A stretch of 64,000 nt of DNA from Salvator merianae (lineage: Eukaryota > Chordata > Lepidosauria > Squamata > Teiidae): positions 2,216,069 through 2,280,068 of the forward strand of contig QVOM02000071.1 of assembly GCA_003586115.2 (NCBI GenBank). Reading direction: 5' to 3'. A program made the position numbers and the translations under genes. The notes under the pieces are model-generated. The model did not search any database. It had not been told where the DNA came from and was given only the letters and a program-made list of their open reading frames with translations. Each line of letters begins with the position of its first letter. Within the stretch, counting starts at the first letter, position 1. Of the stretch, positions 1 through 11,510 are shown piece by piece.

Positions 1-440
1 AAACCAGATATCTGGGTAGAATTATCTAAGACACTTGTTATTGCTATTACCATTTCCCTAGGCATCTGAGTAATTTTCATTGCATCATCTGCAAATAGAA
101 AAATCTATAACCCTGCCACCTATTATCTTGTCTAATCTCATTGGCCAATTGTTCTATTGCCAAGGAATATAGTAATGGAAAAGGGGACAATCCTGCTTCA
201 CCTCATTAAGTATTTCAATCTTCCTTGAAGTAATTCCATTTATTTAAACATACACCATAGAACCCTCATATAAATGCTTAATTACTTCACAAAATTTATC
301 ACCCATATCAATTTTTTTTATATACTCTATATAAATATTGATGGTTCACTGAATCACCAATATATCTATTCTTAGTAAACCCATATTGATCCTAATTTGA
401 TAAACTAATAGATCAATAAGTACCATGATCTATTGAGTTT
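1..440 (-). mobile_element. L1-type LINE fragment, reverse transcriptase part
   Basis: Read on the minus strand, this stretch encodes pieces of a non-LTR reverse transcriptase. The LFADDAM catalytic motif is at about 85-105, preceded by a block resembling the L1 'RQGCPLSP' region, here QDCPLFHY-like. The frame is broken by stops and small shifts. The LFADDAM type of motif, not FADDT, points to the L1 group and not to CR1. The element runs off the left edge of the window. It is a dead fragment. Confidence 0.7.
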
Positions 441-454
441 TTGAGGAAAATAAT

Positions 455-880
455 AATGGATAAACCAAAAGGACAAAGAAATTACATTTAAAAGTACTGC
501 TCAGATGGTACAGAACCCCAGCACAGCTGGCTAACTTTGTAGGAAATTTAAGTCCAAAACTTTGGCACTTATACTAAAATAAGGGAATGTATGCCCATAT
601 GTGGTGGTGGTGCCCAGAAGTACAAAAATTTTGGCAGCAGGTACAAAAGGAAATGGAGAAAGTAATGAAAATTTCTATCAAAGGGTGGCCAAAATTATTT
701 CTTCTGTCTAGCTTTAATAATCAAAACATCTCTAAAGGGGATAGGTATTAGATATTTCAAATGATAATTGCAGCCCAAGCAATAACAGCATGGGGGTGGA
801 GAGATCTGAATAAACAAATGGTGAAAAATTGGTATGATTATTTAATTGATCAAGTGAGATATGATATCTTTAAATTCAAA
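455..880 (+). mobile_element. L1-type LINE fragment, ORF2 C-terminus
   Basis: Plus-strand translation gives the C-terminal part of an L1-type ORF2, with an HMWWWCPE-like block near 590-620 followed by a long helical tail (GWRDLNKQMVKNWYDYL at about 795-845). The conserved cysteine/histidine cluster of L1 ORF2 C-termini is only partly kept. It sits head-to-head with the minus-strand fragment on its left and directly abuts a second plus-strand L1 copy on its right, so three separate pieces are juxtaposed. It is interrupted by stops. Confidence 0.6.
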
Positions 881-3800
881 GGGTAACAAGGCCAAATTGA
901 AGGAGAAGGAGATGGACTATTCAAAATTGGGGCTTGAGGGATGTATTTGAAGGGATACAAAACAGGAATTATACATATTATTCATCAAGACATAAAACAT
1001 ATAGCAGTATTGATTATATTTTGGTGAGGATTATGAATAGAATTAGGGTGAAAGAGGCAGAAGTGATTTTTTTTGGATATCAGATCATGCCTCAAATATA
1101 GCAGCTTTTGAACAGGGTGAAAGAACAGAAAGAATTTGGAATTTTGAAATTAATGGTAGGGAAGGTGTACAGAATACAATTCTTTGGGAAGCTTTCAAGG
1201 AGGTTATGAGGGGGAAGGAGGAGGCTGAATAAGGACGAAATGAGGAAAGAAATTGAAAGGTTGCAGGTGGACCATATAATAACAGGAGTTGATAGGATAA
1301 GGCAGTCCATTCAGGAGAAAAAGAGGGAACTAGAAATTAGGAATGAGGAAGAAGATGTATGTTAAGAATGAATTTCAAGGATGGGATATAAAGTCTATGA
1401 AAAGGTTAACAAGTTATTTAAAAAAGAGAAAAGAAAAAATATGGATAATGAAGTTAAAAAATGAAAATGGACAAGAGGAAGTGGAGAGTGAGAAGATTAG
1501 CCAGATAATGGCTAGATTTTATGAAAGAAAATATGAGGAAAGAGGTGAGAAGTGACGAGATAGAGGCTCAAAGGAAAGTGAATAGAGAACAACAAAATAT
1601 GTTGAATGGTCCTATAATGGAAGAAGAGGTAAAAAAGAGTTATAGATGGATTGAAGATGGATAAATCCCTTGGATCAGATGGATTTACTGCAGTTTTTTT
1701 AATAAAACTTTTAAGAAGATAATAATTCCTCATTTGAAGAATTTATTTCAGGAGATATTTACAAGGCAATGTTTTCCTGAATCATGGAGATATTCAGAGA
1801 TAATCACAATAGCAAAACAGGGAAGGATCTGATGTACCAGAAATCTTATAGGCTGATTAGTTTGAGTAATCAAGATTACAAGATATTTGCAAAAGTGCTA
1901 AGTAATCGATTAGATCAAATTCTCCCAAGTATAATAATAGAAGTCTGGTATGGTTTTATAAAAGGCAGAAAGATAGCAGAACCTGTTGGGAATGTAGTTA
2001 ATGTAATGCATCATACTAACAAAAATAGAAGAAAATTAGTCCTTTTGAAATTTGATGTTTATAGAGCATTTGATATAGTAAATCATAAATTTCTATATAA
2101 TACATGTATAGCTATGGATTAGGGAGAAACTTTTGTGAGACATTGAAAAAGATTTACGAAGATACATATGCTTACATAAGGGTTAATGGGGCAAGAACAA
2201 ATAGAATAAAGATTAACAGTGGAAAAAAACACGGTTGCCCACTGTTACCTTTACCATTTGTTATGGTTATAGAGATATTAGCCAAGCAAATAAGAGACAA
2301 TAAAAGTTGGGATGGGTATAAACTAGGAAGAGAAGAGTTAAAGATTAATTTATTTGCTGATGATGCAATGTTGGTTACAGAGCAGCCTATACAGATGGTA
2401 CAGGGGGTAAGAGGGATTTTAGAAAACTTTAAGAAAGAAATCTGAAATTATGTTTTTGAATACCCCACCAGCAGAACAATTAAGGATAAAGAATATATCA
2501 GGTTTAAAGTTAGATTTAAAGAAATTTAAATATTTAGAAGCTTATATAGCAAAACATTTGGATAAGTTAGGTACTGGAAATTATAATCAGGTATGGAAAA
2601 AGATTAATAAACAGGTAAAGAGCTGGAAGAAGAAATATCTGAGCTTTCTCACTAGAATTAGAGCTTTTAAAATTTTATTTCCAAAAAAATTACTAATATT
2701 GGAGACGCTGCCAAAATGTATACCATAAAAGTTTTGAGGGGCTGGGATAAGAAAATGAATTGGTGGCTGGCAGGTAATAAGAAACCGAGATTAAGGAAGA
2801 TGGCATTAACAGCCACAGTGGAGGAGAGGAGATGGGGTATCCCTAGTTTGGAGCAGTATCATGATGCATTTCAGATAATGTGGTTAGCGGAGTTACAATA
2901 TACTCATAAGAAATGGAGTAGAATTGAAAGAGAAATGAATGGTATACAGAATAAGAAACTAATATTTAATTTAGTAAAAAAGAAAGAACAAGAAAAATAT
3001 ATGGAATCCCTGAGAGGAGTAGTGCAAACATGAATAAGATGGGGAAAAAATGGGCAGAAGGAAATACTAAATTGGCATTGATAGATGTTATGAATAGCAG
3101 AAATACAGTGGTTGAGGAAAGGATAATTGAAAAGATGAGGGAGCAAGGTATTGTACAGTTGGAACATTTATTTGATGAAGGGGGAAGTCCATTATCAGTA
3201 TTTGATTGGAAAGAATGTTGGGAATAAATAATTGGTTATTGATAAGAGGATTATGGAATTATATTAACAAGGAAGAGATAAGAGGGTTGATTGGAAAGGA
3301 AAATACCCTTTAGGAGAATGTGGTACAACAGATAATGAAAGGAGAAAAGGGGTGGGGGAGTATACAAACTCCTGATAGGTAAGGGAAATAAAATCAAGAA
3401 CTCACTGTGGAAATGTTAGAAAGATGATATCAGGATAGAAGAAGAGGATATTCATCAGGAGATTATAAGTATTAGAAGAACAAAACAAAATAGGTTAAAG
3501 GAAATGAGGATGATGATTTTATAAGTGGTACAGAACCCCCTGTCAAATAGCTCATATATTTAGGAGAATTGTTGGCATGGATGTCTAAGAAAGGGAAAAT
3601 ACATACATCAGTTTTGGAATTATGGGGAGATACAGAAATTTTGGGAAAGGATTCAGGAGGAAGTACAGAAATTCAAATAGAATCAGCACCAATGGTTTTG
3701 ACTAAGGAGATCTTCTTAATGCATTGTTATAGAGATTTAAGGTTGAATAAGGTGAAGGAGTTTTGTCTTGAAAAATTAATACTGTCAGTGTTGTCAGTAA

Positions 3801-4105
3801 TAGTGTATGGGTGGAAGGAGAGTACCAAATGGACACTGGAGAAATGAGGTACTTTTTACTAGACACAATGAGGCTTCAAATATTAAGTAACAATAGATTA
3901 AGGTTAGAAGGACAAACAAGAGACGGAGATTTGAAAGGAAAATGGAAGGGGATAATGGAATATTTGGTAAAGGAAGTGGGTAGTGACCAGGAAAGAAATC
4001 ATGTATACCTTTCATATGTAGGAGGGGGGTGGGTTCACCAATGGAGGTGGAAATTTTCAATATATTATTTGTTTTGATTTTGTATAATAAAAATACAAAG
4101 CATAT
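881..4105 (+). mobile_element. L1-type LINE, degenerate ORF2 remnant
   Basis: Plus-strand pieces follow L1 ORF2 order. First comes the end of the endonuclease (TYYSSRHKTYSSIDYILV-like at about 960-1025), then a linker. The reverse transcriptase follows: SYRLISLSNQDYKIFAKVL at about 1835-1895, FDVYRAFDIVNHKFLY at about 2045-2095, IRVNG at about 2180 and LFADDAML at about 2350-2375. A C-terminal region runs to a T/A-rich 3' end near 4075-4105. The coding sequence is split over at least six frames by stops and indels, so it is an old, inactive copy. The 5' half (ORF1 and most of the endonuclease) is missing. Confidence 0.8.
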
Positions 4106-4400
4106 ATTAAACCTGAGATATGAGGACTAAGATATTTTGTAATTAAATAATGTATTGCAGCAGAAATGAAATGGCACAAACTTCACCAATATGCAACCCG
4201 TTCAGAGGTTAAGAAGTGCTTAAAAGAAGAAGTAATGCGACTGATAGGTATTTTGAGATTAAGTTAATAAGGAATTACCCCACTAACAAGGGAAGGGGAG
4301 GAAGGCAAGGCAGGAGGGGAAACATATGTACATTGAAAATGTCAAGAAGTATTTTGTGATATGTAACTGCTGTTTGTATCTTGCACTAATAAAGTAATAA
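4106..4400 (+). repeat. Possible L1 3' tail, otherwise unassigned
   Basis: This A/T-rich stretch contains no coding signal. Its last part (about 4330-4400) resembles a LINE 3' end, with an AATAAAGTAATAAAA-type A-rich terminus. I see no gene here. Confidence 0.3.
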
Positions 4401-4578
4401 AAACGTTATTGGCTTATGAATTTTGATAGATGTCAGGACTGATTCTCCATTCATCACCAATCTCCTTCCCCCCATATGGCAGGATTCTATTTATTAGCAA
4501 GAGATTACTCCCATCTTTCCTCTCTGTCTCTTTCAAGCCCTGCTTTACTCCCCTCCTTCCTATCCATCTGTCTTCCAG

Positions 4579-4626
<48 letters not shown>

Positions 4627-4632
4627 TACATA
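4579..4632. repeat. (TA)n(CA)n compound microsatellite
   Basis: About 12 TA dinucleotides run directly into about 11 CA dinucleotides, followed by a short CATACATA stretch. This is directly visible, and is a typical length-polymorphic vertebrate simple repeat. Confidence 0.97.
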
Positions 4633-4770
4633 CGCACAGAGCTCCAAAGAAAAAGGAAGCCCCTTTTAGTTGCCACTAGACTTTAATAACTCAGCCACCT
4701 CTGTGTTTCCAGCAGAGAACTACTGCAGTGCCACACTATAACCATGGGCTACTTATATTCTCTACTGTAT

Positions 4771-5549
4771 AGAATCATAGAATCATAGAGTTGGAAGGGA
4801 CCTCCAGGGTCATCGAGTCCAACCCCCTGCTCAATGCAGGATTCACTAAAGCATCCCAGACAGATATCTGTCCAGCCTTTCCTTGAAGACTTCCAGTGAA
4901 GGGGAGCCCACCACCTCCTGTGATAACCTGTTCCAATGACTGATTGCCCTTACAGTCAGAAAGTTTTTCCTAATAACTAGCCTGTATCTACTCCCTTGAA
5001 GTTTCATCCCATTGTTTCTAGTCCTACCTTCTTGCGCAACTGAGAATAGGGCCAATCCTTCTGCACTGTGACAGCCCTTCAGATACTTGAAAACAGCTAT
5101 CATGTCTCCTCTCAGTCTTCTCTTCTGCAGACTAAACATTCCTAAGTACTTTAACCGTTCCTCGTAGGACATGGTTTGTAGACCACTCCCCATTTTGGTT
5201 GCCCTTCTCTGAACTTCTTCCAGTTTGTCAATGTCTTTTTTAAACTGGGGTGCCCAGAACTGGACACAATACTCCAGATGAGGTCTGACCAAGGAAGAGT
5301 AAAGAGGGATAATTACTTCTTGTGATCTAGACTCTATGCTCCTCTTGATACAGCCCAGGATGGTCTTTGCCTTTTTTGCAGCTGCATCACACTGTTGACT
5401 CATGTTTAATCTGTGATCTACTAGTACACCCAGATCCTTTTCACATGCGCTGCTGCTCAGCGAGATTCCTCCCGTTCTGTATTGGATATTGTCATTTTTC
5501 TTACCCAGATGTAAAACTTTGCATTTCTCCCTGTTAAATGTCATTCTGT
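4771..5549 (-). mobile_element. CR1 LINE, 3' part
   Basis: The left end carries the CR1 3' hallmark, two ATTCTATGA octamer-type repeats read on the minus strand, preceded by the conserved 'GGTCCCTTCCAACTC' block. The minus strand then encodes the C-terminal reverse transcriptase region of CR1 ORF2, open for about 249 codons. It includes CEKDLGVLVDHRLNMSQQCD and [14 protein letters not shown]. Homology to the other CR1 copies in the window stops near 5549 (at the codons for MTFNREKCK), so it is 5'-truncated, as most CR1 insertions are. It belongs to the same subfamily as the copy at 6778-9044. Confidence 0.95.
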
Positions 5550-6159
5550 AACATTGTATTACATTCACAGAAAAATTATCCCAGTTAAGACGCAAAGAGT
5601 TTAAATCAAAGATCCAGATACTTGGATCTTTCAGTATTACAGCATCCAGGGATATAAGTTTTTAAAAATGATCAGAGGATCCAAATACTTGGATATTTGA
5701 GTAGTACAGGATTGCAGGTTCTTAAACCTTAATTTGCTGGGTGAAGGGAAAGAGGTGCGGACAGAAGAACTCATAGAGCTCTGTTTGCTTTACATTCTGC
5801 AAGCTGTTCTGGGAAGACTTTTTTTTTGGGGGGGGGAAGTGCTTTTCTCTGCATTTGAGAAAAGCAGTTATAGTCCTTGCAAGAAATGCTTTTTAAAAGT
5901 TTGGGGGAGAAGAGAAAAGCAACATCCTGACTGCTGCTGTGTGAATTGTGAATGAAAGTGTTCCTTTCTCTATGCTATGAGCAATCCTTCAGAAGTGCAC
6001 AATAGCAAGCAACTCCTGGCAAATGAACTCAGATAGTTGGTAGACTGATCAGAATTTTGGCACATCCTTGAGAACCTGAGTACTTGGATAATAAGAGCCT
6101 TTAAAAAAAAGGCTGGTAATGAACAACCACCAATGAGGGGTCTAACAGAGGAAAGAGAA
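5550..6159. other. No gene seen; short repeated motif
   Basis: Noncoding. A GATCCARATACTTGGAT-like motif occurs twice (near 5611 and 5680), and a shorter ACTTGGATA match is near 6080. The stretch is otherwise unremarkable. Confidence 0.4.
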
Positions 6160-6777
6160 AAAGATTGTCTGGAGACATATCAACCTCAGATATGCAGATG
6201 ATATCACTCCAATGGCAGAAAGTGAAGAAGAATTAAGGAGCCTCTTGATAAGGGTAAAAGAGGAGGGTGCAAAAGCTAGCTTGAATATTAAAAACATTAG
6301 AAACAACTAAGATCATGGTATCAGGTCCCATCACTTCCTGGCAAATAGAGAGGGAAGAATTGGAAGCAGTGCCAGATTGTATTTTATTAGGCTCAAAGAT
6401 CAATGCAGACAGCAACTGCAGACATGAAATAAAAGATGCTTGCTCCTTGGGAGGAAAACTTTGGCAAACCTAGACAGCATGCTAAAAAGCAGAGACATCA
6501 CTTGACAATGAAGGTTTGTATAGTCAAAGCTATGGTTTCCCCTATATTAATGTATGTCTGTGAGAGTTGGAGCATAAGGAAGTCTGAGTGCCAAAGAATA
6601 CACATTTTCAAATTCCCTTGGACTGCAAGGCGAGCTAATCAGCAATGTTAAAGGCAATCAACCTTGACTGTTCATTGGAAGGACAAATACTGAAGCTGAA
6701 GCTCAAATACTTTGGCCACATAATGAGATAACAGGATGAATTGAAAAGGACCCCGATGCTGGGAAAGACTGAAGGCA
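6160..6777 (+). mobile_element. RTE-BovB LINE, left part
   Basis: Plus-strand translation gives the 3' half of a BovB reverse transcriptase. The RYADD motif is at about 6190-6205 (LRYADDITPMAESEEELRS-like). It is followed by the conserved 'KTKIMVSGPITSWQ' region, 'GSKINADSNC', 'SRDITL', 'VCIVKAMVSPILMYVCESW' and 'LDCSLEGQILKLKLKYFGH'. Several indels and stops break the frame. The element is interrupted at 6777 by a CR1 insertion and continues at 9045. Confidence 0.88.
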
Positions 6778-9044
6778 ACAGGGAGGAAACGGTTGAGGAA
6801 GTAAGGGTGACTGGGACCCAGGGAGGCAGTGACCATGCTATCATTGAATTTTGGATAACAAAAGGAGGAAGATCTGAGAGGACTCAGACTTCAAGGTTAG
6901 ATTTCAGAAGAGCAGATTTTGATGGACTCAGAAGGAGGGTAGGAAGGATCCATTGGCTAGATGTCTTAAAGGACAGAAATGTCCAGGAAGGATGGGAAAT
7001 TTTGAGAAAGGAGATTCTAGAGGCACTATCTTTAACAATTCCTAAAAGAAGAAAGAATGGCAAGCATCTAAAGAGACCAGGGTGGATGAACCCTGAACTT
7101 AATAACTTGCTAAAAAGAAAAAAAGAAATGTTTAAAAAATGGAAGGAGGGGGACATATCAAAAGAAGAATATAATGCAAGCTGCAGGAACTGCAGGATAA
7201 GTGTCAGAAAGGCTAAAGCTAAAAATGAATTGAGGATTGCAAGAGAGGTCAAAAACAATAAAAAAGGGTTTTGGGGGTATGTCAGAAGCAAAAGAAAAGT
7301 CAAAGAAGCTATAGGACCTTTACAGGATGAGAAGGGTGATTTGTTCAAAAACAACATTGAGAAGGCAGAACTTCTGCACTCCTATTTTGCATCTGTTTTC
7401 TCTCAGAAAGGAAATGAAACATCAGTTGGCCTTCACTGTGCTGTTGAGGGAATAAGAGAATCAAGGCTCTGTATGGACAAGGAGGAGGTGAGGGAACACT
7501 TAGCAAACTTAAATGAATTCAAGTCTCCAGGCCCAGATGAATTACATCCTAGGGTGCTGAAGGAACTAGCTGATATAATTGCTGAACCACTCTCTGTGAT
7601 ATTTGAGAACTCATGGAGAACAGGAGAAGTCCCAGAAGATTGGAGAAGGGCGAATGTTGTCCCTATCTTTTAAAATTAGAAGGCTGACCCAGGTAACTAC
7701 AGGCCTGTGAGCCTGACTTCAATACTAGGCAATATCCTTGAACAAATCATTAAACAACATATATGGGAGCACTTGGATGGGAATGCAGTAATTAACCAGA
7801 GCCGACAGGGATTTGTAACAAGCAAGTCATGCCAGACTAATCTCATTTCCTTTTATGACAAAATGACTGGATGGATCGATCAAGGAAAGGCTGTGGACAT
7901 AGTATATCTTGACTTTAGCAAAGCATTTGACAAGGTGTCTGATACTATACTTATTGAAAAAATGATCAAATATGGGATTGACAGGACAACTGTTAGGTGG
8001 ATTCATAACTGGCTTAGTGATCGTACTCAGAGAGTGGTCCTAAATGGCTTCACATCAGATTGGAAGACTGTCTCGAGTGGGGTACCGCAAGGCTCTGTCT
8101 TGGGCCCATTGCTGTTCAACATTTTTATAAACGATCTGGATGAAGGTGTCGAGGGGACGCTGATCAAATTTGCAGACGACACAAAGCTAGGAGGGATTGC
8201 TAACACTAGGGAGGAGAAGGAGAGGATTCAAAATGATTTGGACAAGCTTGAACAGTGGGCTGAAACTAACAGAACGACATTTAACAGGGAGAAATGCAAA
8301 GTTTTACATCTGGGTAAGAAAAATGACAATATCCAATACAGAATGGGAGGAATCTCGCTGAGCAGGAGCATGTGTGAAAAGGATCTGGGTGTGCTAGTAG
8401 ATCACAGATTAAACATGAATCAATACTGTGATTCAGCTGCAAAAAAGGCAAACACCATCCTGGGCTGTATCAAGAGGAGCATAGAGTCTAGATCACGAGA
8501 AGTAATTATCCCTCTTTACTCTTCCTTGGTCAGACCTCATCTGGAGTATTGTGTCCAGTTCTGGGCACCCCAGCTTAAAAAAGACATTGACAAACTGGAA
8601 CAAGTTCAGAGAAGGGCAACCAAAATGGTGAGTGGTCTGCAAACCATGTCCTACGAGGAACGGTTAAAGGACCTAGGAATGTTTAGCCTGCAGAAGAGAA
8701 GACTGAGAGGAGATATGATAGCTGTTTTCAAGTATCTGAAGGGCTGTCACAGTGCAGAAGGATTGGCCCTATTCTCAGTTGCGCAAGAAGGTAGGACTAG
8801 AAACAATGGGATGAAACTTCAAGGGAGTAGATACAGGCTAGATATTAGGAAAAACTTTCTGACTGTAAGGGCAATCGGCCATTGGAACAGGTTACCACAG
8901 GAGGTGGTGGGCTCTCCTTCGCTGAAGGTCTTCAAGGAAAGGCTGGATGGATATCTGTCTGGGATGCTTTAGTGAATCCTGCAGAACAGGGGGTTGGACT
9001 TGATGACCCTGGAGGTCCCTTCCAACTCTATGATTCTATGATTA
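6778..9044 (+). mobile_element. CR1 LINE inserted in BovB, reverse transcriptase largely open
   Basis: This is a 5'-truncated CR1. The first open stretch (to 7673) covers the endonuclease-RT linker and the first RT blocks (FKSPGPDELHPRVLKELAD at about 7517-7573). After a small deletion with stops at 7671-7706, a second frame runs 7707-8972 (421 codons). It contains VYLDFSKAFDKV, SGVPQGSVLGPLLFNIFIND, the catalytic FADD at 8169-8180 and the C-terminal [14 protein letters not shown] block. The 3' end shows the usual GGTCCCTTCCAACTC block and ATTCTATGATT repeat. The element begins within a sequence also present at about 23645 in the other CR1. It is among the least decayed elements here, but not intact. 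Confidence 0.95.
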
Positions 9045-9190
9045 AAAGGAGAAGGGGACAACAGAGAATGAGATGGATAGTGTCATGGAAGTGACAAACA
9101 TGAGCTTGGGCAAACTCTGAGAGAAGGTAGAGGACAGAAGGGCATGGCCTGCTATGGTTCATAAGATCATGGAAAGTCAGAGATGGCTTA
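9045..9190 (+). mobile_element. RTE-BovB LINE, right part
   Basis: Directly after the CR1 3' repeat the BovB reading resumes, with KRRRGQQRMRW-type residues at 9045-9080. A degenerate 'AWANSERR' and 'GLLWFIRSWKVRDGLM' C-terminus follows. This is the expected continuation of the piece ending at 6777, so the two are one BovB element split by CR1. Confidence 0.85.
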
Positions 9191-10440
9191 ATGTCTGCAC
9201 AGGAAGTTGGCCAGCAGGGTCCTAGAATGGTCTGAATGCACTTCTATAAGGGGACCAGGACACTGCTTAGGTGGATTTGGCTGGAAGGGGAAACTGAAGC
9301 CATGTGCTGAAGCATCCAATATGCTCACAAGAGGCATATGCTTTGGTCCAGGGCCAGAAGCACTTCAAAGCAGGGGACTAAAGCCCAGTGTAAAGTCAAA
9401 GGAGGAGTAGGAGTGGAGGTGTCAGTTGGGTCTGTGCATAAAGTATGGAGATTGAGGACATCCTGCAATGATCTGACTCTGAGGTTGACACTCTATGGAA
9501 GGGCAAAGGCATGGCTAGCCAAGCTATGAAACCAGGGTTCCAGGTCTGGAGAAACACCACAATGCATCCAGGAGCAATGCTCTTCACCACAGCAGAGGAG
9601 CGAAACAAGGAACCAGAGAAGAATAATAGTTTGAATCAAGCTTCCAGCATTGAGGAGCTGGTGGGAAATGAATGGAACCTGCTCTAAATGTCACTGTAGG
9701 CCAGGACAATCCATGCAGGCACAGCACATAATGTGAGTAAGCCAGGGTGCAGCTTAAGAATTCCAAGGTACGGGGGATATGGATAATTGGAGATGCCTAA
9801 TGTCTGATTAATCCAACAATAGGACCTGACACATCCCATTCACTTTGTACAAATGGACAGGCAACTGATGGTTGGAGGCTCAGCCAAGTATCAGACTGTA
9901 ATGTTGAGAATAGGGACCCATTGGGAATTGATGCATTTTGTAATAGCTCCCACAGCAGTGCACCCTATAATTCTTGGGTTAAACTGTCTCACATATCACA
10001 ATCTCTGGCTTGAGTGAGGTTCCTCAAAACTGACCTTTGGAGGGGAAAGATGCAAATCCCACACTGGGAGTAAGAACTAGCAAGGACACAGAGGTCATTT
10101 TCCTGGGGTCCCTTTCCCGGAGAGAAGGGAGAAGAGACTACCAGTACTTGAAAGAGATGTTTGAGAAACAAGAAGCAGAAGCTTTTTCTCTGAGCAAACC
10201 ACAATGTGGAGAGACGGAGGGGAGAAGTTTCAAACTCCTCTGTTGGAGAATTTTACCTCCCAGAGTGACAGGGAGACATTGGGACTCCTCATCAGAACTC
10301 TAATCAAGTCTCCCCTGCCAGCAGGGGCAGTAGCAACTTTGCAGCTGTCACTTATGAGAGGAGCAGTATGGGGCTGGAAGAACAAAAACTGCCTGAACAC
10401 ATCATGAGTAGCCTTTAAAGGCATTAAGCTTGGCCAATCC
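9191..10440 (+). mobile_element. Possible Ty3/gypsy-type retrotransposon remnant
   Basis: No intact gene. Weak plus-strand similarities to gag/pol of Ty3/gypsy elements appear in order. A 'LTLYGRAKAWLAKL'-like gag block is at about 9480-9527. A degenerate retropepsin-like region lies at about 9850-10010, ending in a 'PYNSWVKLS' stretch. A 'DYQYLKEMFEKQEAEAF' block at about 10135-10187 resembles the segment just before the reverse transcriptase. Stops are frequent. The assignment rests on short patterns only. Confidence 0.33.
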
Positions 10441-11510
10441 ACTTTTAATTTATGAAGAAAGCAAACTTAAGAATAGCAACTAGAACCTTTGGATATAAGT
10501 TTCTACAATTATACCCCTGAAAACATTTGCCAAGCATCTAAACGGCTTAAATCCAGCAATAATCTAAAATATTAGTAGAGGTTTCAGCTTTTAAAGATAG
10601 CATTCAAAGTTTTTAACAAGCCTGGGATTCCAGTACCTCATTAAAAATAAATTGAAACTAACTGCTTATCAACTAAGAAATAAGGAGTGGGGGAAAATGT
10701 ATGGACTTAGAAACAAAAGTGGGTGATGGCTTGGAAAGATGACAGCAAAATTAATGACTGAAGATTGAAAATTTTCTTTAGTTAAAAGCCAGCAAATTAT
10801 ATGAGCGACTATAACAGCAAACAGCCACTAGATGGTAGCAAATGATAAAAATTCTTCTGCAATATTGAAAAACTAGTCTTTTTAAAATCTTCTTCTTTGG
10901 CATAACATAGAAATACAATAGCCATGTTAAAGCACATTGAGTGATTAATTTTTGTACTTTGAAAGTGGGAAATTTTGCTGTTTGCTGAAAGCAGGAAAAC
11001 AGGACAGTTTTGTTACCTAATGCAGAGGAGCAGCTGAGCAAGGTCAACTTCATGCAGGAGTCAGGGTTGAGAAGCCAGGGTCAGTCAGTCCAACTAATAT
11101 ATCCAGGAGCATGGGAGTTGCTTGCCAGAAAGGTTGCCAGCAACACCTGATGCAGATCTTCCTGGCTTTTTATCCCTCAAGATTGGACTCAGAGTTCAAC
11201 AGGTGAGGAGGGCATGGCAACATTATTTCATCTTTTGCTTTAGTCTTAAAGCCCTAAGCCTTTTAACCTTCTCCTGTCTCTGCTGGCTAGGAACAATCTC
11301 TCCATCTCTGGGCTATAGGAAGTCCCAGGTCCTGGAGAGTCTGTTCTACTAGGGTCAGGGACACTGTGTCCTGGTGCCCTGTCCTCATCTGAGGATTCCA
11401 AGGAATCAGCTTCCACTGGTGCAGGGCAAGGCATGACCTGAGATTGGAATGGAGTATCAATCCAATGATGGTTAAATTGGCTACAAGAGAAATTAAAGCT
11501 ACACAAGCCA
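10441..11510. other. Unassigned, one minus-strand open stretch
   Basis: Most of this kilobase shows nothing. A minus-strand open frame at 11246-11506 (86 codons) is rich in S/D/E/P and ends in a basic RDRRRLKGLGL stretch. It resembles the low-complexity tail of some retroelement proteins, but I cannot name it. No splice sites or partner exons are evident. Confidence 0.25.

Noticed and set aside
6884..7357. Minus-strand open frame of 157 codons, repeated at 23696-24223
   Set aside because: It is the antisense shadow of CR1 ORF2. Its repetition just reflects two CR1 copies.
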